Below are positions 33,748-42,747 of a stretch of 64,000 nucleotides of DNA, piece by piece. Numbering within the stretch: the first letter of the stretch is position 1; each line of letters starts with the position of its first letter. The translations under genes were made by a program, and so were the position numbers. The notes beneath the pieces are model-generated. The model made no database searches. It saw only the letters and a list, made by a program, of their open reading frames with translations, and was not told the DNA's origin. The DNA comes from Oscillospiraceae bacterium (GTDB taxonomy: Bacteria; Bacillota; Clostridia; Oscillospirales; Oscillospiraceae), in NCBI GenBank assembly GCA_021202845.1, contig JAJQCF010000001.1, positions 1 to 64,000 of the forward strand. Reading direction: 5' to 3'.

Positions 33748-33807
33748 TTGCAAAACCACGGAAAAGCGCGTATACTATTAGTGAGAAAGTCGGAAAGTCG
33801 GACTTTC
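33748..33807 (+). promoter_or_regulatory. Promoter and repeat operator of the AbrB-type gene
   Basis: TTGCAA (33748-33753), 17 bases, TATACT (33771-33776). Just downstream, GAAAGTCG occurs twice in tandem (33785-33792, 33793-33800), and the second copy pairs with GACTTTC (33801-33807) as an inverted repeat. This is a candidate binding site for the gene's own product. Confidence 0.5.
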
Positions 33808-33835
33808 AGCTTTGGCTTAGCAAGGAGATGTTTTT

Positions 33836-34096
33836 ATGCTGGCAGAATTGCGGCAGAAGTCGCAGATAACGATTCCGAGAGAAATAGTCGCAAAGCTCGG
33901 GTTGAGCGAGGGCGACAAGCTGGAGATATTCGAGCGGGACGGAACGATATGCATGATGCCCGTGGTTGTTTATCCGAAAAAATATATTGATGAGCTTTTG
34001 GGCGAGATTAACGAAGCAAAAGCAAAAATAGCCTCCGGCGAGCAGCCCGCGTTTGACAGTGTGGACGCGCTGTTTGCCAAGTTAGAGGAAAAGTAA
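33836..34096 (+). CDS. AbrB/MazE/SpoVT-type DNA-binding protein
   Basis: An 86-residue regulator. LRQKSQITIPREIVAKLGLSEGD is the swapped-hairpin SpoVT-AbrB domain and is followed by KLEIFERDGTICMMPV. The C-terminal helix is of the kind that binds a toxin in antitoxins, or dimerises in free regulators. No toxin gene is next to it. It is followed by the ylxM promoter. A global regulator role is equally possible. Confidence 0.8.
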   Translation: MLAELRQKSQITIPREIVAKLGLSEGDKLEIFERDGTICMMPVVVYPKKYIDELLGEINEAKAKIASGEQPAFDSVDALFAKLEEK

Positions 34097-34148
34097 TAGA
34101 GTCGCAGTGCCTTGAAATTCAAAAATTCTATCTGTCAAAGAAAAACAC

Positions 34149-34177
34149 TTGACAGCGCGGCGCGGAGGGTATATAAT
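34149..34177 (+). promoter_or_regulatory. Consensus promoter of the ylxM-ffh operon
   Basis: TTGACA (34149-34154), a 17-base spacer and TATAAT (34172-34177): all twelve consensus positions match. Strength fits the housekeeping SRP genes behind it. Confidence 0.8.
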
Positions 34178-34223
34178 CGGTAAGCTGTCAATGAATTGGC
34201 TTTTACAGTTGGGAGGCGGGAGC

Positions 34224-34568
34224 GTGGACGAGGATACCGTTATGCGCACCCTGCTTTTCGACTTTTACGGCGAGCTGCTCACGCCCAAGCAGAGGGAGTA
34301 TTTCGATTTGCACTACAACGACGACCTCAGCTTGTTTGAGATTGCCGAGCAGAACGGCACGTCCCGCCAAGCGGTGTGGGACATTATCCGGCGGGCGGAG
34401 AGCGCGCTCAGGGACATCGAAAAGCGCACCGGCCTTGTCCGGCGGGAGACTGCCAGACGCGCCGCCGCCGCAAAAATTCGCTCCGAATTGGCGGAGCTGG
34501 CGCCGCAGTCCGGCTGCGAGGCACAGCTGCGCCGTATAATTGCGGAGTTAGAGGCCATCGACGGCTGA
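34224..34568 (+). CDS. ylxM: YlxM-family helix-turn-helix protein
   Basis: A 114-residue accessory protein encoded just before ffh in Firmicutes. The sigma-70 region-4-like helix-turn-helix is seen in LTPKQREYFDLHYNDDLS and IAEQNGTSRQAVWDIIRRA. The GTG at 34224 follows GGGAGG at good spacing; the next in-frame ATG is at 34242. It probably modulates SRP gene expression or function; no direct substrate is known. Confidence 0.85.
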   Translation: MDEDTVMRTLLFDFYGELLTPKQREYFDLHYNDDLSLFEIAEQNGTSRQAVWDIIRRAESALRDIEKRTGLVRRETARRAAAAKIRSELAELAPQSGCEAQLRRIIAELEAIDG

Positions 34569-34591
34569 CCGCTTGAAGGAGGCGGAGAAAA

Positions 34592-35941
34592 ATGGCATTT
34601 GAATCTCTTTCCGATAAGCTCTCTGCGGCCTTCAAAAAGCTGCGGGGCAAGGGCCGTCTCACCGAGGCGGACATAAAGGAGGCCATGCGCGAGGTGCGCC
34701 TTGCGCTGCTGGAAGCCGACGTCAGCTACAAGGTCGTCAAGGACTTCGTAAAAAGCGTCTCGGAAAAGGCGCTGAACCAAGACGTTTTAGACAGTCTCTC
34801 CCCCGCGCAGATGGTCGTCAAGATTGTCAACGACGAGCTTGTGGCCCTCATGGGCAGCGAGAGCGTTAAGCTGAATATAGGCCCCAAGAGCCCCAGCGTG
34901 ACCATGCTGGTCGGGCTTCAGGGCGCGGGCAAGACCACGAACGGCGCCAAGCTGGCCGCTTACATGAAAAAGCAGGGCAAGCGCCCGCTGCTGGTGGCCT
35001 GCGACGTTTACCGCCCCGCCGCCATAACGCAGCTGGAAACAGTGGGCGGGCAGCTGGGAATCCCCGTGTTCCAAATGGGTCAGGGCGACCCCGTGAAAAT
35101 TGCCAAGGCCGGCGTGGAGCACGCCAAAAAGCACGGCAACGACCTTGTGCTGCTGGACACAGCCGGACGGCTGCACATCGACGAGCAGCTTATGGACGAG
35201 CTGCGCAATATAAAGTCCGCGGTTGAGCCTGCGGAAATTATGCTCGTCATAGACGCCATGATTGGTCAGGACGCGGTGAACACCGCCAAGGCGTTTGACG
35301 ACGCGCTGGACATAACCGGCGTGTTCCTGACAAAGTTGGACGGCGACGCCCGCGGCGGCGCGGCGCTTTCGATAAAGGCCGTGACCGGCAAGCCGATAAA
35401 GTTCGCCGGTGTGGGCGAGAAATTGGACGCCATAGAGCAGTTCCACCCCGACCGCATGGCGAGCCGCATACTCGGCATGGGCGACGTGCTGACGCTCATA
35501 GAAAAGGCCGAGCAGGCCATGGACGAGAAGAAGGCCAAGGAGCTGGAGGAGCGTATGCGCGCCAACCGCTTCACGCTGACGGACTTCTTGGACCAGCTCA
35601 ACCAGCTTAAGGGCATGGGCGACCTCAAGGATATTCTGGGCATGGTGCCCGGCGTGGACGCCAAGGCGCTGGCGGGCGCGGCCATTGACGACAAGGCCAT
35701 GTCCCGCACGGAGGCAATAATCCTCTCCATGACCCCCAAGGAGCGGGAAAACCCGCAGATTATAGGCTCCAGCCGCAAAAAGCGCATCGCGGCGGGCAGC
35801 GGCACCGCGGTTGTGGACGTGAATCGCCTGCTCAAGCAGTTTGACGTTATGCAGAAGATGATGAAGCAGTTCAACGGCAAGCAGGGCAAGAGAATGCGCA
35901 AGATGTCCGGCAGGGGCTTCCCCGGCGGACTGGGCTTTTGA
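34592..35941 (+). CDS. ffh: Signal recognition particle protein Ffh
   Basis: GTPase that with SRP RNA delivers nascent membrane proteins to FtsY. The N domain (1-90), G domain with GLQGAGKTTNGAKLA, DVYRPAAI, DTAGRLHID and TKLDGDARGGAALS, and the methionine-rich M domain (about 325-449, ending GRGFPGGLGF) are all visible. The length of 449 is standard. It is preceded by ylxM and followed by rpsP. Confidence 0.97.
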   Translation: MAFESLSDKLSAAFKKLRGKGRLTEADIKEAMREVRLALLEADVSYKVVKDFVKSVSEKALNQDVLDSLSPAQMVVKIVNDELVALMGSESVKLNIGPKSPSVTMLVGLQGAGKTTNGAKLAAYMKKQGKRPLLVACDVYRPAAITQLETVGGQLGIPVFQMGQGDPVKIAKAGVEHAKKHGNDLVLLDTAGRLHIDEQLMDELRNIKSAVEPAEIMLVIDAMIGQDAVNTAKAFDDALDITGVFLTKLDGDARGGAALSIKAVTGKPIKFAGVGEKLDAIEQFHPDRMASRILGMGDVLTLIEKAEQAMDEKKAKELEERMRANRFTLTDFLDQLNQLKGMGDLKDILGMVPGVDAKALAGAAIDDKAMSRTEAIILSMTPKERENPQIIGSSRKKRIAAGSGTAVVDVNRLLKQFDVMQKMMKQFNGKQGKRMRKMSGRGFPGGLGF

Positions 35942-36023
35942 GCCGAGAGCACAGCGGCAACGCGCCGAACGGCGCTTTGCATATAAATTTTCTCAATAAT
36001 AATTAGACGGAGGTGAATATAAA

Positions 36024-36266
36024 ATGGTTAAAATCAGACTTCGCAGAATGGGAGCCAAGAAGAACCCCTACTACCGCATCGTGGTCGCGGATTCCCGCGC
36101 TCCCAGAGACGGCCGTTTCATAGAGGAAATAGGCACCTATGACCCGCTTGCCTCTCCCTCGCTGATAAAGGTGAACATGGAACGCGCGAACTACTGGATA
36201 GCGAACGGCGCTCAGCCCACCGACACCGTGCGCGGGCTGCTGAACAAGGCTAAGGAGACAGAATGA
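36024..36266 (+). CDS. rpsP: 30S ribosomal protein S16
   Basis: An 80-residue ribosomal protein with the standard [20 protein letters not shown] start and the [13 protein letters not shown] motif. GGAGGTG precedes the ATG. Its last four bases overlap the start of khpA. Confidence 0.97.
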   Translation: MVKIRLRRMGAKKNPYYRIVVADSRAPRDGRFIEEIGTYDPLASPSLIKVNMERANYWIANGAQPTDTVRGLLNKAKETE

Positions 36267-36496
36267 AAGAACTGCTGACCTACATTGTGCAGAACCTCGT
36301 TGACAACCCCGACGGGGTTTCTGTGACCGAGCGCGAAGCCGGCGGCGAAACCGTTTTCGAGGTTCGCGTCGCGGACGGCGACATGGGCAAGGTCATTGGC
36401 CGCCAAGGCCGCATCGTTAAGGAGATTCGCATCCTTATGAGGGCTGTGGCCCAGAGAAAGGGCAAAAGAGTTTCGGTCGAGATAATGGACGACTGA
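36263..36496 (+). CDS. khpA: KH-domain RNA-binding protein KhpA
   Basis: A 77-residue single-KH protein. The GxxG loop is seen in [16 protein letters not shown]. KhpA acts with KhpB in RNA regulation and cell-length control in Gram-positives. It starts four bases inside the end of rpsP and is followed by a terminator. Confidence 0.92.
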   Translation: MKELLTYIVQNLVDNPDGVSVTEREAGGETVFEVRVADGDMGKVIGRQGRIVKEIRILMRAVAQRKGKRVSVEIMDD

Positions 36497-36500
36497 GCCT

Positions 36501-36527
36501 AAAAAAGGCCGCACTGCGGCCTTTTTT
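36501..36527 (+). terminator. Intrinsic terminator after khpA
   Basis: A-run plus GGCCGCA pairing TGCGGCC plus six T residues; a compact, GC-rich hairpin. rimM begins a new ribosome site after it, so readthrough or a second promoter must supply rimM-trmD. Confidence 0.85.
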
Positions 36528-36568
36528 GCGTTTGATAAGCTCAAAATATTTTGGAGGTGGTAACACCG

Positions 36569-37057
36569 ATGAAGCAGGAATTTATTGAAACAGGCGTTGT
36601 CGCCAACACCCACGGCGTGCGCGGAGAAGTGAAGATAGTCCCGTGGACGGACGAGCCGGACACGCTCTGCGGCTATAAGCGTCTTTTTATCGAGGGGCGC
36701 GAGTACCCCGTGCGCTCTGCGCGCGTCCACGGCGGCAACGTGCTGGTTAATTTGACAGGCGTGGAGGACGTGAACGCCGCCATGCTTTTGAAAGGCAAAA
36801 CGGTATATATCGCGCGCGAGGACATACACCTTTCCGACGGCGCGTTTCTGCTGGCGGATATAATAGGCGCGCGCGTTGTGGACGAGTGCGGCGGCGAGGT
36901 CGGCGTGCTGACGGACATTCTTGACCGTCCGGCGCAGAGCATATATGTCGTGGAGGCTCCCGGGCGCGAAATCCTCATTCCCGACGTGGACGAGTTCATT
37001 TTGAATGTGGACGCCGAGGCGGGCGTCGTCACGGTGCGTCTGATAGAGGGTATGTGA
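36569..37057 (+). CDS. rimM: 16S rRNA processing protein RimM
   Basis: A 162-residue ribosome-maturation factor for the 30S head. It starts FIETGVVANTHGVRGEVKIV and contains the PRC-barrel segment DIIGARVVDECGGEVG and EILIPDVDEFI. TTTGGAGGTGG precedes the ATG at 36569. It is coupled to trmD by the TGATG overlap. Confidence 0.95.
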   Translation: MKQEFIETGVVANTHGVRGEVKIVPWTDEPDTLCGYKRLFIEGREYPVRSARVHGGNVLVNLTGVEDVNAAMLLKGKTVYIAREDIHLSDGAFLLADIIGARVVDECGGEVGVLTDILDRPAQSIYVVEAPGREILIPDVDEFILNVDAEAGVVTVRLIEGM

Positions 37058-38343
37058 TGGCCGCCTACAGAGTGGATATAATGACCCTTTTCCCCGAAAC
37101 AGCCTCCGCGGTGCTGCACGAGAGCATCTTGGGGCGTGCCTGCGAAAAGGGTATTTTGGAGATAAACTGCGTGCAGATACGCGACTACACGGAAAACCGC
37201 CAGCGTCAGGTGGACGACTACCCCTACGGCGGCGGCTGGGGCTGCGTGATGATGGCGCAGCCGCTCAAGTCCTGCTTAGACGCGGTAAAGCGCTCCGCCG
37301 AAGGCCGCAGGACGCGCGTTGTGTGCCTCTCCCCGCAGGGCGAGACGTTCACGCAGGACACGGCGCGGCGCTATGTGACAGACTACGACCACCTTGTGCT
37401 GGTCTGCGGCCATTACGAGGGCATTGACGAGCGCTTTATCACCTCGTGCGTGGACGAGGAGCTGTCGCTGGGCAACTTTGTACTCACCGGCGGCGAGATT
37501 GCGGCGATGGCGGTGACGGACTGCGTCTGCCGCATGGTGCCGGGCGTGCTGGCGGACGAGGAGTGCTACACCGGCGAGAGCCACTGGGAAGGGCTGCTGG
37601 AATACCCGCAGTACACCCGCCCCGAGGTCTGGGAGGGACTGGAGGTGCCGGAGGTGCTGCGCGGCGGCAACCACGCCGACATAGCCCGTTGGCGGCGCAA
37701 ACAAATGCTCGAGCGCACGGCGCGCAAAAGGCCGGATATGTTCTCGGCGCTGACACTGTCGCCGGAGGACGCGGCGCTCTGGGCGGAGGTGCAGAAGGAC
37801 GCGGCGAGGCCGAAAATTCCCCAGCCCGTTGACTGCCGACCCGCCGCGCCGGAGGACTTGGAGGCGATAATGCTCATAGTCCGCCAAGCGCGCAATTACC
37901 TGAAAAAGCACCGCGTTGACCAGTGGCAGAACGGCTACCCCGACGAGGGGACCTTTGCCGCCGACATCGCGCGCGGGGAGTGCCGCGTTGTCACCTGCGC
38001 GGGCAGGGTACAGGCCATGTTCACGCTTTCGCCTAACCCTGAGCCGGACTACGAGGGATTGACGGACGGCAAGTGGCGCTCCGTGCCGGGCGAAAGCGCC
38101 GTGCTGCACCGCTTGGCGGTGTCCGCGGAAATGCGCGGCAGCGGGCTGGCGGCGCTCGTGATGAGCTTTGTCGAAGCCGCGGCGCGGGAGATGGGCAAAA
38201 GCGCCCTGCGCACCGATACGCACAAGAAAAACCGCTCCATGCAGGCGCTCCTGCGCTCCTGCGGCTGCGAATACCGCGGCAACGTCGTACTCACGCCGGA
38301 GAGCGACCCCCAGCCGCGTCAGGCTTTTGAGAAATTATTATGA
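37057..38343 (+). CDS. trmD: tRNA (guanine-N1)-methyltransferase TrmD fused to a GNAT acetyltransferase
   Basis: Residues about 1-245 are TrmD, which makes m1G37 in tRNA: MTLFPETASAVL, DDYPYGGGWGCVMMAQP, VCGHYEGIDER, SLGNFVLTGGEIA, LLEYPQYTRPEVW and GGNHADIARWRRKQ are all present. TrmD normally ends here. The frame continues without stop through a short linker (DAARPKIPQPVD) into about 165 residues of GNAT fold: LRRLAVSAEMRGSGLAALVM reads as HRLAVSAEMRGSGLAALV, followed by DTHKKNRSMQALL. Whether the GNAT acts on tRNA, ribosome or something else is unknown. Confidence 0.9.
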   Translation: MAAYRVDIMTLFPETASAVLHESILGRACEKGILEINCVQIRDYTENRQRQVDDYPYGGGWGCVMMAQPLKSCLDAVKRSAEGRRTRVVCLSPQGETFTQDTARRYVTDYDHLVLVCGHYEGIDERFITSCVDEELSLGNFVLTGGEIAAMAVTDCVCRMVPGVLADEECYTGESHWEGLLEYPQYTRPEVWEGLEVPEVLRGGNHADIARWRRKQMLERTARKRPDMFSALTLSPEDAALWAEVQKDAARPKIPQPVDCRPAAPEDLEAIMLIVRQARNYLKKHRVDQWQNGYPDEGTFAADIARGECRVVTCAGRVQAMFTLSPNPEPDYEGLTDGKWRSVPGESAVLHRLAVSAEMRGSGLAALVMSFVEAAAREMGKSALRTDTHKKNRSMQALLRSCGCEYRGNVVLTPESDPQPRQAFEKLL

Positions 38344-39197
38344 ATCTTACGGATATAAATGTAATCAGACCGCTCTTGGCGGAAAACGGCTTCCGCTTTT
38401 CCAAGGCCAAGGGACAAAATTTCCTGCGCGACGCCTCCGTTCCCCCGCGCATTGCGGACGCGGCGGGGCTGGACGCGGAGACGGGCGTGCTGGAGGTCGG
38501 CCCCGGCGTCGGCTGCCTGACCGTGGAGCTGGCGGCGCGGGCGAAAAGGGTTGTCAGCGTTGAGGTGGACACGGCGCTGAAGCCCGTGCTGGCCGTGACG
38601 CTGGCGGGGCTGGAGAATGTCGAGGTCCTGCTGGCGGACGTGCTGGCGCTGGACATTCCGCGCCTTGTGCGGGAGGAGTTTGCCGACTGCGCGAGGGTGC
38701 GCGTCTGCGCCAATCTGCCCTACAGCATCACCTCGCCGGCGCTCGTCAAGCTGCTGGAGGCGGACACGTTCGACAGCGTATGCGTCATGCTCCAGCGCGA
38801 GGTCTGCCGCCGCATCTGCGCGCGGGAGAACACTGCCGACTACGGCGCGTTTTCCGTGTTCGTGCAGTGGCACGCCGAGCCGGAAATGCTGTTCGACGTG
38901 CCGCGCGGCTGCTTTGTGCCGGAGCCTAAGGTCGATTCTGCCGTCATCATGCTGACCCGCCGAGCCGAGCCGCTGTGCGCAGTGGAGAGCGAGGAAAAAA
39001 TGTTCAAGGTCGTCCGCGCGGCCTTCGCCCAGCGGCGCAAGACGCTGGCCAACGCGCTCGCTAACGGCCTCGGCATAACGCGGGAACAAGCCGCCGACGC
39101 AATAGCCGAATGCGGCCTGCCGCCCGCCGTGCGCGGCGAGGCGCTCGGCATAGAGCAGTTTGCCGCACTGTCGGACAAGCTGCGAGGCGCAATATGA
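38340..39197 (+). CDS. rsmA: 16S rRNA dimethyladenosine transferase RsmA/KsgA
   Basis: SAM-dependent enzyme that dimethylates two adenosines in helix 45 of 16S rRNA. It has GQNFLRD, VLEVGPGVGCLTVELA as the SAM motif, and CANLPYSITSPALVKLL as the NLPY catalytic block. The length of 285 is usual. It overlaps the preceding trmD-GNAT gene by four bases (ATGA) and the next gene likewise. Confidence 0.96.
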   Translation: MNLTDINVIRPLLAENGFRFSKAKGQNFLRDASVPPRIADAAGLDAETGVLEVGPGVGCLTVELAARAKRVVSVEVDTALKPVLAVTLAGLENVEVLLADVLALDIPRLVREEFADCARVRVCANLPYSITSPALVKLLEADTFDSVCVMLQREVCRRICARENTADYGAFSVFVQWHAEPEMLFDVPRGCFVPEPKVDSAVIMLTRRAEPLCAVESEEKMFKVVRAAFAQRRKTLANALANGLGITREQAADAIAECGLPPAVRGEALGIEQFAALSDKLRGAI

Positions 39198-39883
39198 ACC
39201 TGACGGAGGAGCTGCGGGAGCTGCTGCGCTCTGAGGGCGCGGTGCTCGTGGGCATTGCGGATATGCGCGGCGTGACCGGCTGCGCCTACAGCGCGGGCGC
39301 GGCGGTGGCGCTGCCGCTGCCGAGGCACATTGTTCGTGACCTCCAAACCGCGCCGACGCTGGAGTATTTGGAGGCTTACAGCGAGCTCAACCGCCGCCTG
39401 AACGCCATAGTTACGGCGGGCGAGCAGTTTTTGCTCTCCCGCGGCTGTGAAGCCTACGCCCAGACGACGGAGAGGATTTCGGCGGAAAAGGACAGACCCG
39501 CCGCCGTGCCGCACAAAACCGTGGCCACGCGCGCGGGACTGGGCTGGATAGGCAAAAACTGCCTGCTCGTCACGCCGCGGTACGGCTCAGCGGTGCGCCT
39601 TTCGTCAATTTTGACAAACGCTCCGCTGAAGTGCGACGAAGCAATCGACTCTTCGCGCTGCGGAAACTGTGCGCTCTGCGTCGCCGCCTGCCCGGGCGGG
39701 GCGCTGCACGGCGCGCTTTGGCACGCGGGAACGGCGCGGGCGGAAATTGTGGATGTTGACAGGTGCTACGACACCCAGCGCGAGGTTTTCCGCCGCGCGG
39801 TGGGCGGCGAGCGCGACTTATGCGGCAAGTGCTTTGCCGTGTGCGCGTATACGCAGAAATATCTTGCCGAGGGAGGGGACTGA
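39194..39883 (+). CDS. QueG-like iron-sulfur protein (epoxyqueuosine reductase-like)
   Basis: A 229-residue ferredoxin-like protein. VATRAGLGWIGKNCLLVTPRYG is the QueG-family block near residue 115. Two [4Fe-4S] motifs follow: CGNCALCVAACPGGAL and CGKCFAVCAY. QueG proteins make queuosine in tRNA. This one is shorter than typical QueG (about 370 residues) and lacks the C-terminal HEAT part, so it may be a different member of the superfamily. Starts within the rsmA stop. Confidence 0.8.
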   Translation: MNLTEELRELLRSEGAVLVGIADMRGVTGCAYSAGAAVALPLPRHIVRDLQTAPTLEYLEAYSELNRRLNAIVTAGEQFLLSRGCEAYAQTTERISAEKDRPAAVPHKTVATRAGLGWIGKNCLLVTPRYGSAVRLSSILTNAPLKCDEAIDSSRCGNCALCVAACPGGALHGALWHAGTARAEIVDVDRCYDTQREVFRRAVGGERDLCGKCFAVCAYTQKYLAEGGD

Positions 39884-39884
39884 A

Positions 39885-41090
39885 TTGCCGGAGATTTTGA
39901 TTATCGGCGGCGGCGCGTCGGGCATGACGGCGGCGCTGACGGCGGCGAGGAAGAAGGATAACCGCGTCACGCTGTTAGAGCGTCAGGCGCGCATGGGGCG
40001 CAAGCTGCTCTCCACCGGCAACGGACGCTGCAACCTCACGAACACCGGCGCCGCGCCCGAGCGCTACCACGGCGGCGGGGCGGCGTTCACTGCGCCCGCG
40101 CTGGCGGCCTTCGGGCCTGAACGCGCGCTGGAGTTTTTCCGCTCCCTCGGCCTTATGACCGTTGAGGAGTACGGCGGGCGGGTGTTCCCGCTGAGCAATC
40201 AGGCCGCGAGCGTGGTGGACGTGCTGCGCTTCGCGCTGGAAAAGGGCAATATAACCGTTGCTGCGGGCGAGCGCGCGGAGCGTGTAAAGCGCGTCGGCGG
40301 CGGCTTTGAGGTGAAAACGGACAAGGGTGCGCGCAGAGCCGACAAGCTCATCGTGGCCTGCGGCGGCTGCGCGGGCGCCAAGCTGGGCGGCGTGACGGAC
40401 GGCTATGAAATTCTCCGCTCGCTCGGCCACAGAATAATTGCGCCGCGCACGGCAATGGGGCCGCTGGTGACTGACCCGACCTACCCCCGCGCGCTCAAGG
40501 GCATACGCGCCGCCGCTGCCGTGCGGCTGCTCACAGGCGGCGCGGTCAGGGCCGAGGGCGAGGGAGACTTGCTGTTCGCGGACTATGGCGTTTCGGGTAC
40601 GGCTGTTTTTGACCTCGCGCGCTATGTTCCGCAAAGCGGAGGCGAGCTGTCGATAGATTTCTTCCGCAGCTGCACTCTGGCGGAGGTGACGGACTACCTT
40701 GCCGCCCGCCGCGCCGCGCGCCCGACGGCTCCCGCCAACGCGCTCTTCATCGGCGCGCTGCAAACGCGGCTGGGGCAAATGCTCTGCCGCAGCGCCGGCA
40801 TAAGCGGCTCGCGCACGGCGGGGGAGCTGTCTCACGCGGAGCTTGAGCACTTGGCGGGCAGGGCAAAGGACTTCCGCCTTGCCGTCATCTCCGCCGCGGG
40901 CTTCGATGCCGCGCAGGTCACGGCGGGCGGCGCGGACACGGCGCAGTTCGACCCCAAGACGCTGCAAAGCCGCCTCGTGCCGGGTCTCTACGCCTGCGGC
41001 GAGGTGCTGGACATCGACGGCGACTGCGGGGGATATAATCTCCAATGGGCGTGGGCGAGCGGGACGCTGGCGGGGAGACTGCGCACATGA
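39885..41090 (+). CDS. HI0933-family FAD-dependent oxidoreductase (BaiN-like)
   Basis: A 401-residue flavoprotein starting PEILIIGGGASGMTAALTA with the FAD dinucleotide fold and ending in YACGEVLDIDGDCGGYNLQ plus WAWASGTLAG, the family's C-terminal FAD motif. MGRKLLSTGNGRCNLTNT is the HI0933-specific block. The TTG at 39885 follows GGGAGGGG. The function is unclear for most members; one relative acts on bile-acid intermediates. It overlaps the next gene (ATGA). Confidence 0.88.
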   Translation: MPEILIIGGGASGMTAALTAARKKDNRVTLLERQARMGRKLLSTGNGRCNLTNTGAAPERYHGGGAAFTAPALAAFGPERALEFFRSLGLMTVEEYGGRVFPLSNQAASVVDVLRFALEKGNITVAAGERAERVKRVGGGFEVKTDKGARRADKLIVACGGCAGAKLGGVTDGYEILRSLGHRIIAPRTAMGPLVTDPTYPRALKGIRAAAAVRLLTGGAVRAEGEGDLLFADYGVSGTAVFDLARYVPQSGGELSIDFFRSCTLAEVTDYLAARRAARPTAPANALFIGALQTRLGQMLCRSAGISGSRTAGELSHAELEHLAGRAKDFRLAVISAAGFDAAQVTAGGADTAQFDPKTLQSRLVPGLYACGEVLDIDGDCGGYNLQWAWASGTLAGRLRT

Positions 41091-42670
41091 TACTTGTTAA
41101 AAATTTACGTCTCGCCTTGGGCTACGGTCAAGATGAGCTGCGCCGAGCCGCCGCCAAGACTCTGGGAGTGCCGGAGCGGGATTTGGGCGAGGTTAAGCTC
41201 CAGCGCCGCTCGCTGGACGCGCGGAAAAAGACGGATATACACTGGGTCTGCTCCGCCGCCGTGAGCGTGGCGGGCAGCGAGAGCACCGTGCTGCGCCGCG
41301 CCGGAGCGAAGGTCGCGGAGGAGTACAGGCCGTTTGCCTATGCCATACCGCAGTGCGGCGCGCTGACGCCAAGGCCGGTGGTTGCGGGCTTCGGCCCCGC
41401 GGGTATATTCGCCGCGCTGTACCTTGCCCGCGCGGGCGCGCGCCCGATAGTGTTGGAACGCGGCGCGTCCATAGAAAAGCGCGCTCTCGCCGTGGAGCGC
41501 TTCCGCACGGCGGGAGAGTTAGACGAGCGCACGAACGTGCAGTTCGGCGAGGGCGGCGCGGGAGCTTTCTCAGACGGCAAGCTCGCCACGGGCATACACG
41601 ACCCGAGAGTGCCGTGGGTGCTGGACTGCCTGTGCCGCGCGGGCGCTCCGGAGGACATAGTTTACGACGCGAAGCCGCATATCGGCACGGATTTGCTGCC
41701 AATAGTGGTAAAAAATCTGCGCCAAGAGATAGAAGCTCTCGGCGGCGAGGTGCGGTTTGAAACCAAGCTGACAGGGCTGCGTATTCGCGGCGGCGCGCTC
41801 TGCGGCGCGGAGACGGACGGCGGCGAGGTCATTGACTGCGCCTCGCTCATTCTGGCCGTGGGTCACAGCGCGCGGGACACGTTTGAAATGCTCGCCTCAC
41901 TCGGCGTGCCGTTGGAGCCGAAGCCGTTTTCCATGGGCGTGCGCATTGAGCATCTCCAGCGCGACATCTCGCTGGCGCAGTACGGCGAGCAGCGGACGAG
42001 CCTGCCGGCGGCGGACTACCGCCTGAACTGCCGCCTGCCCGACGGCAGCAGTGCCTACACGTTCTGTATGTGCCCGGGCGGCGAGGTCATAGCCGCGGCC
42101 AGCGAGAGCGGCAGCGTTGTCACAAACGGCATGAGCCGGCGCGCCCGCGACGGCGAAAACGCCAACTCAGCCCTGCTCGTGACGCTCACGCCCGAGGACT
42201 TTCCCTACTCCGGCGCGCTGGGTGGAATGTACTGGCAGCGGGAGATTGAGCGCCGCTGCTTTGCCCTCGGCGGCGGGGACTACTCCGCGCCCGCGCAGAC
42301 GGTGGGCGACTTTCTTGCGGGAAGAGCGAGCACCGGCGCGGGGCGCGTGCTGCCGAGCTACCGTCCCGCCGTGCGCTGGTGCGACTTGCACTCGGCGCTG
42401 CCGGAGCGCATAACGGGCGTGATGGCCGCCGCGCTGCCGCAGCTGGGTCGGCGGCTGGCGGGCTTTGACGACCCCGAGGCCGTGCTGACCGCGCCGGAGA
42501 CGCGCTCATCCTCGCCCGTGCGCATACTGCGGGACGCGGACTGCCGCTCCGCGCTTCGCGGGCTCTACCCCTGCGGCGAGGGCGCGGGCTACGCCGGAGG
42601 CATAACGAGCGCCGCCGTGGACGGCCTGCGCTGCGCCGAGCGCGTCATTGCCGAGGCTATGAAAAAGTAA
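41087..42670 (+). CDS. FAD-dependent oxidoreductase (COG2509-like)
   Basis: A 527-residue flavoprotein. A positively charged N-terminal domain (about 1-95) precedes the Rossmann motif VVAGFGPAGIFAALYLARAG. The central block FGEGGAGAFSDGKLATG and the C-terminal LYPCGEGAGYAGGITSAAVDG are hallmarks of this uncharacterised NAD(FAD)-dependent dehydrogenase group. It is the last gene of the run and ends in a bidirectional terminator. Reaction unknown. Confidence 0.87.
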   Translation: MILVKNLRLALGYGQDELRRAAAKTLGVPERDLGEVKLQRRSLDARKKTDIHWVCSAAVSVAGSESTVLRRAGAKVAEEYRPFAYAIPQCGALTPRPVVAGFGPAGIFAALYLARAGARPIVLERGASIEKRALAVERFRTAGELDERTNVQFGEGGAGAFSDGKLATGIHDPRVPWVLDCLCRAGAPEDIVYDAKPHIGTDLLPIVVKNLRQEIEALGGEVRFETKLTGLRIRGGALCGAETDGGEVIDCASLILAVGHSARDTFEMLASLGVPLEPKPFSMGVRIEHLQRDISLAQYGEQRTSLPAADYRLNCRLPDGSSAYTFCMCPGGEVIAAASESGSVVTNGMSRRARDGENANSALLVTLTPEDFPYSGALGGMYWQREIERRCFALGGGDYSAPAQTVGDFLAGRASTGAGRVLPSYRPAVRWCDLHSALPERITGVMAAALPQLGRRLAGFDDPEAVLTAPETRSSSPVRILRDADCRSALRGLYPCGEGAGYAGGITSAAVDGLRCAERVIAEAMKK

Positions 42671-42726
42671 AAAGACGCTGCCTCCGTGCGATTACCGCAA
42701 ATCTTTCGGAGGCAGCGCCTTTTTTG
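42671..42726. terminator. Bidirectional terminator between oxidoreductase and aquaporin genes
   Basis: CGCTGCCTCCG (42676-42686) pairs with CGGAGGCAGCG (42707-42717), with T-tracts on both strands. It serves both convergent transcripts. Confidence 0.8.
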
Positions 42727-42747
42727 TATAACCGTGCTGTTTTGCGC

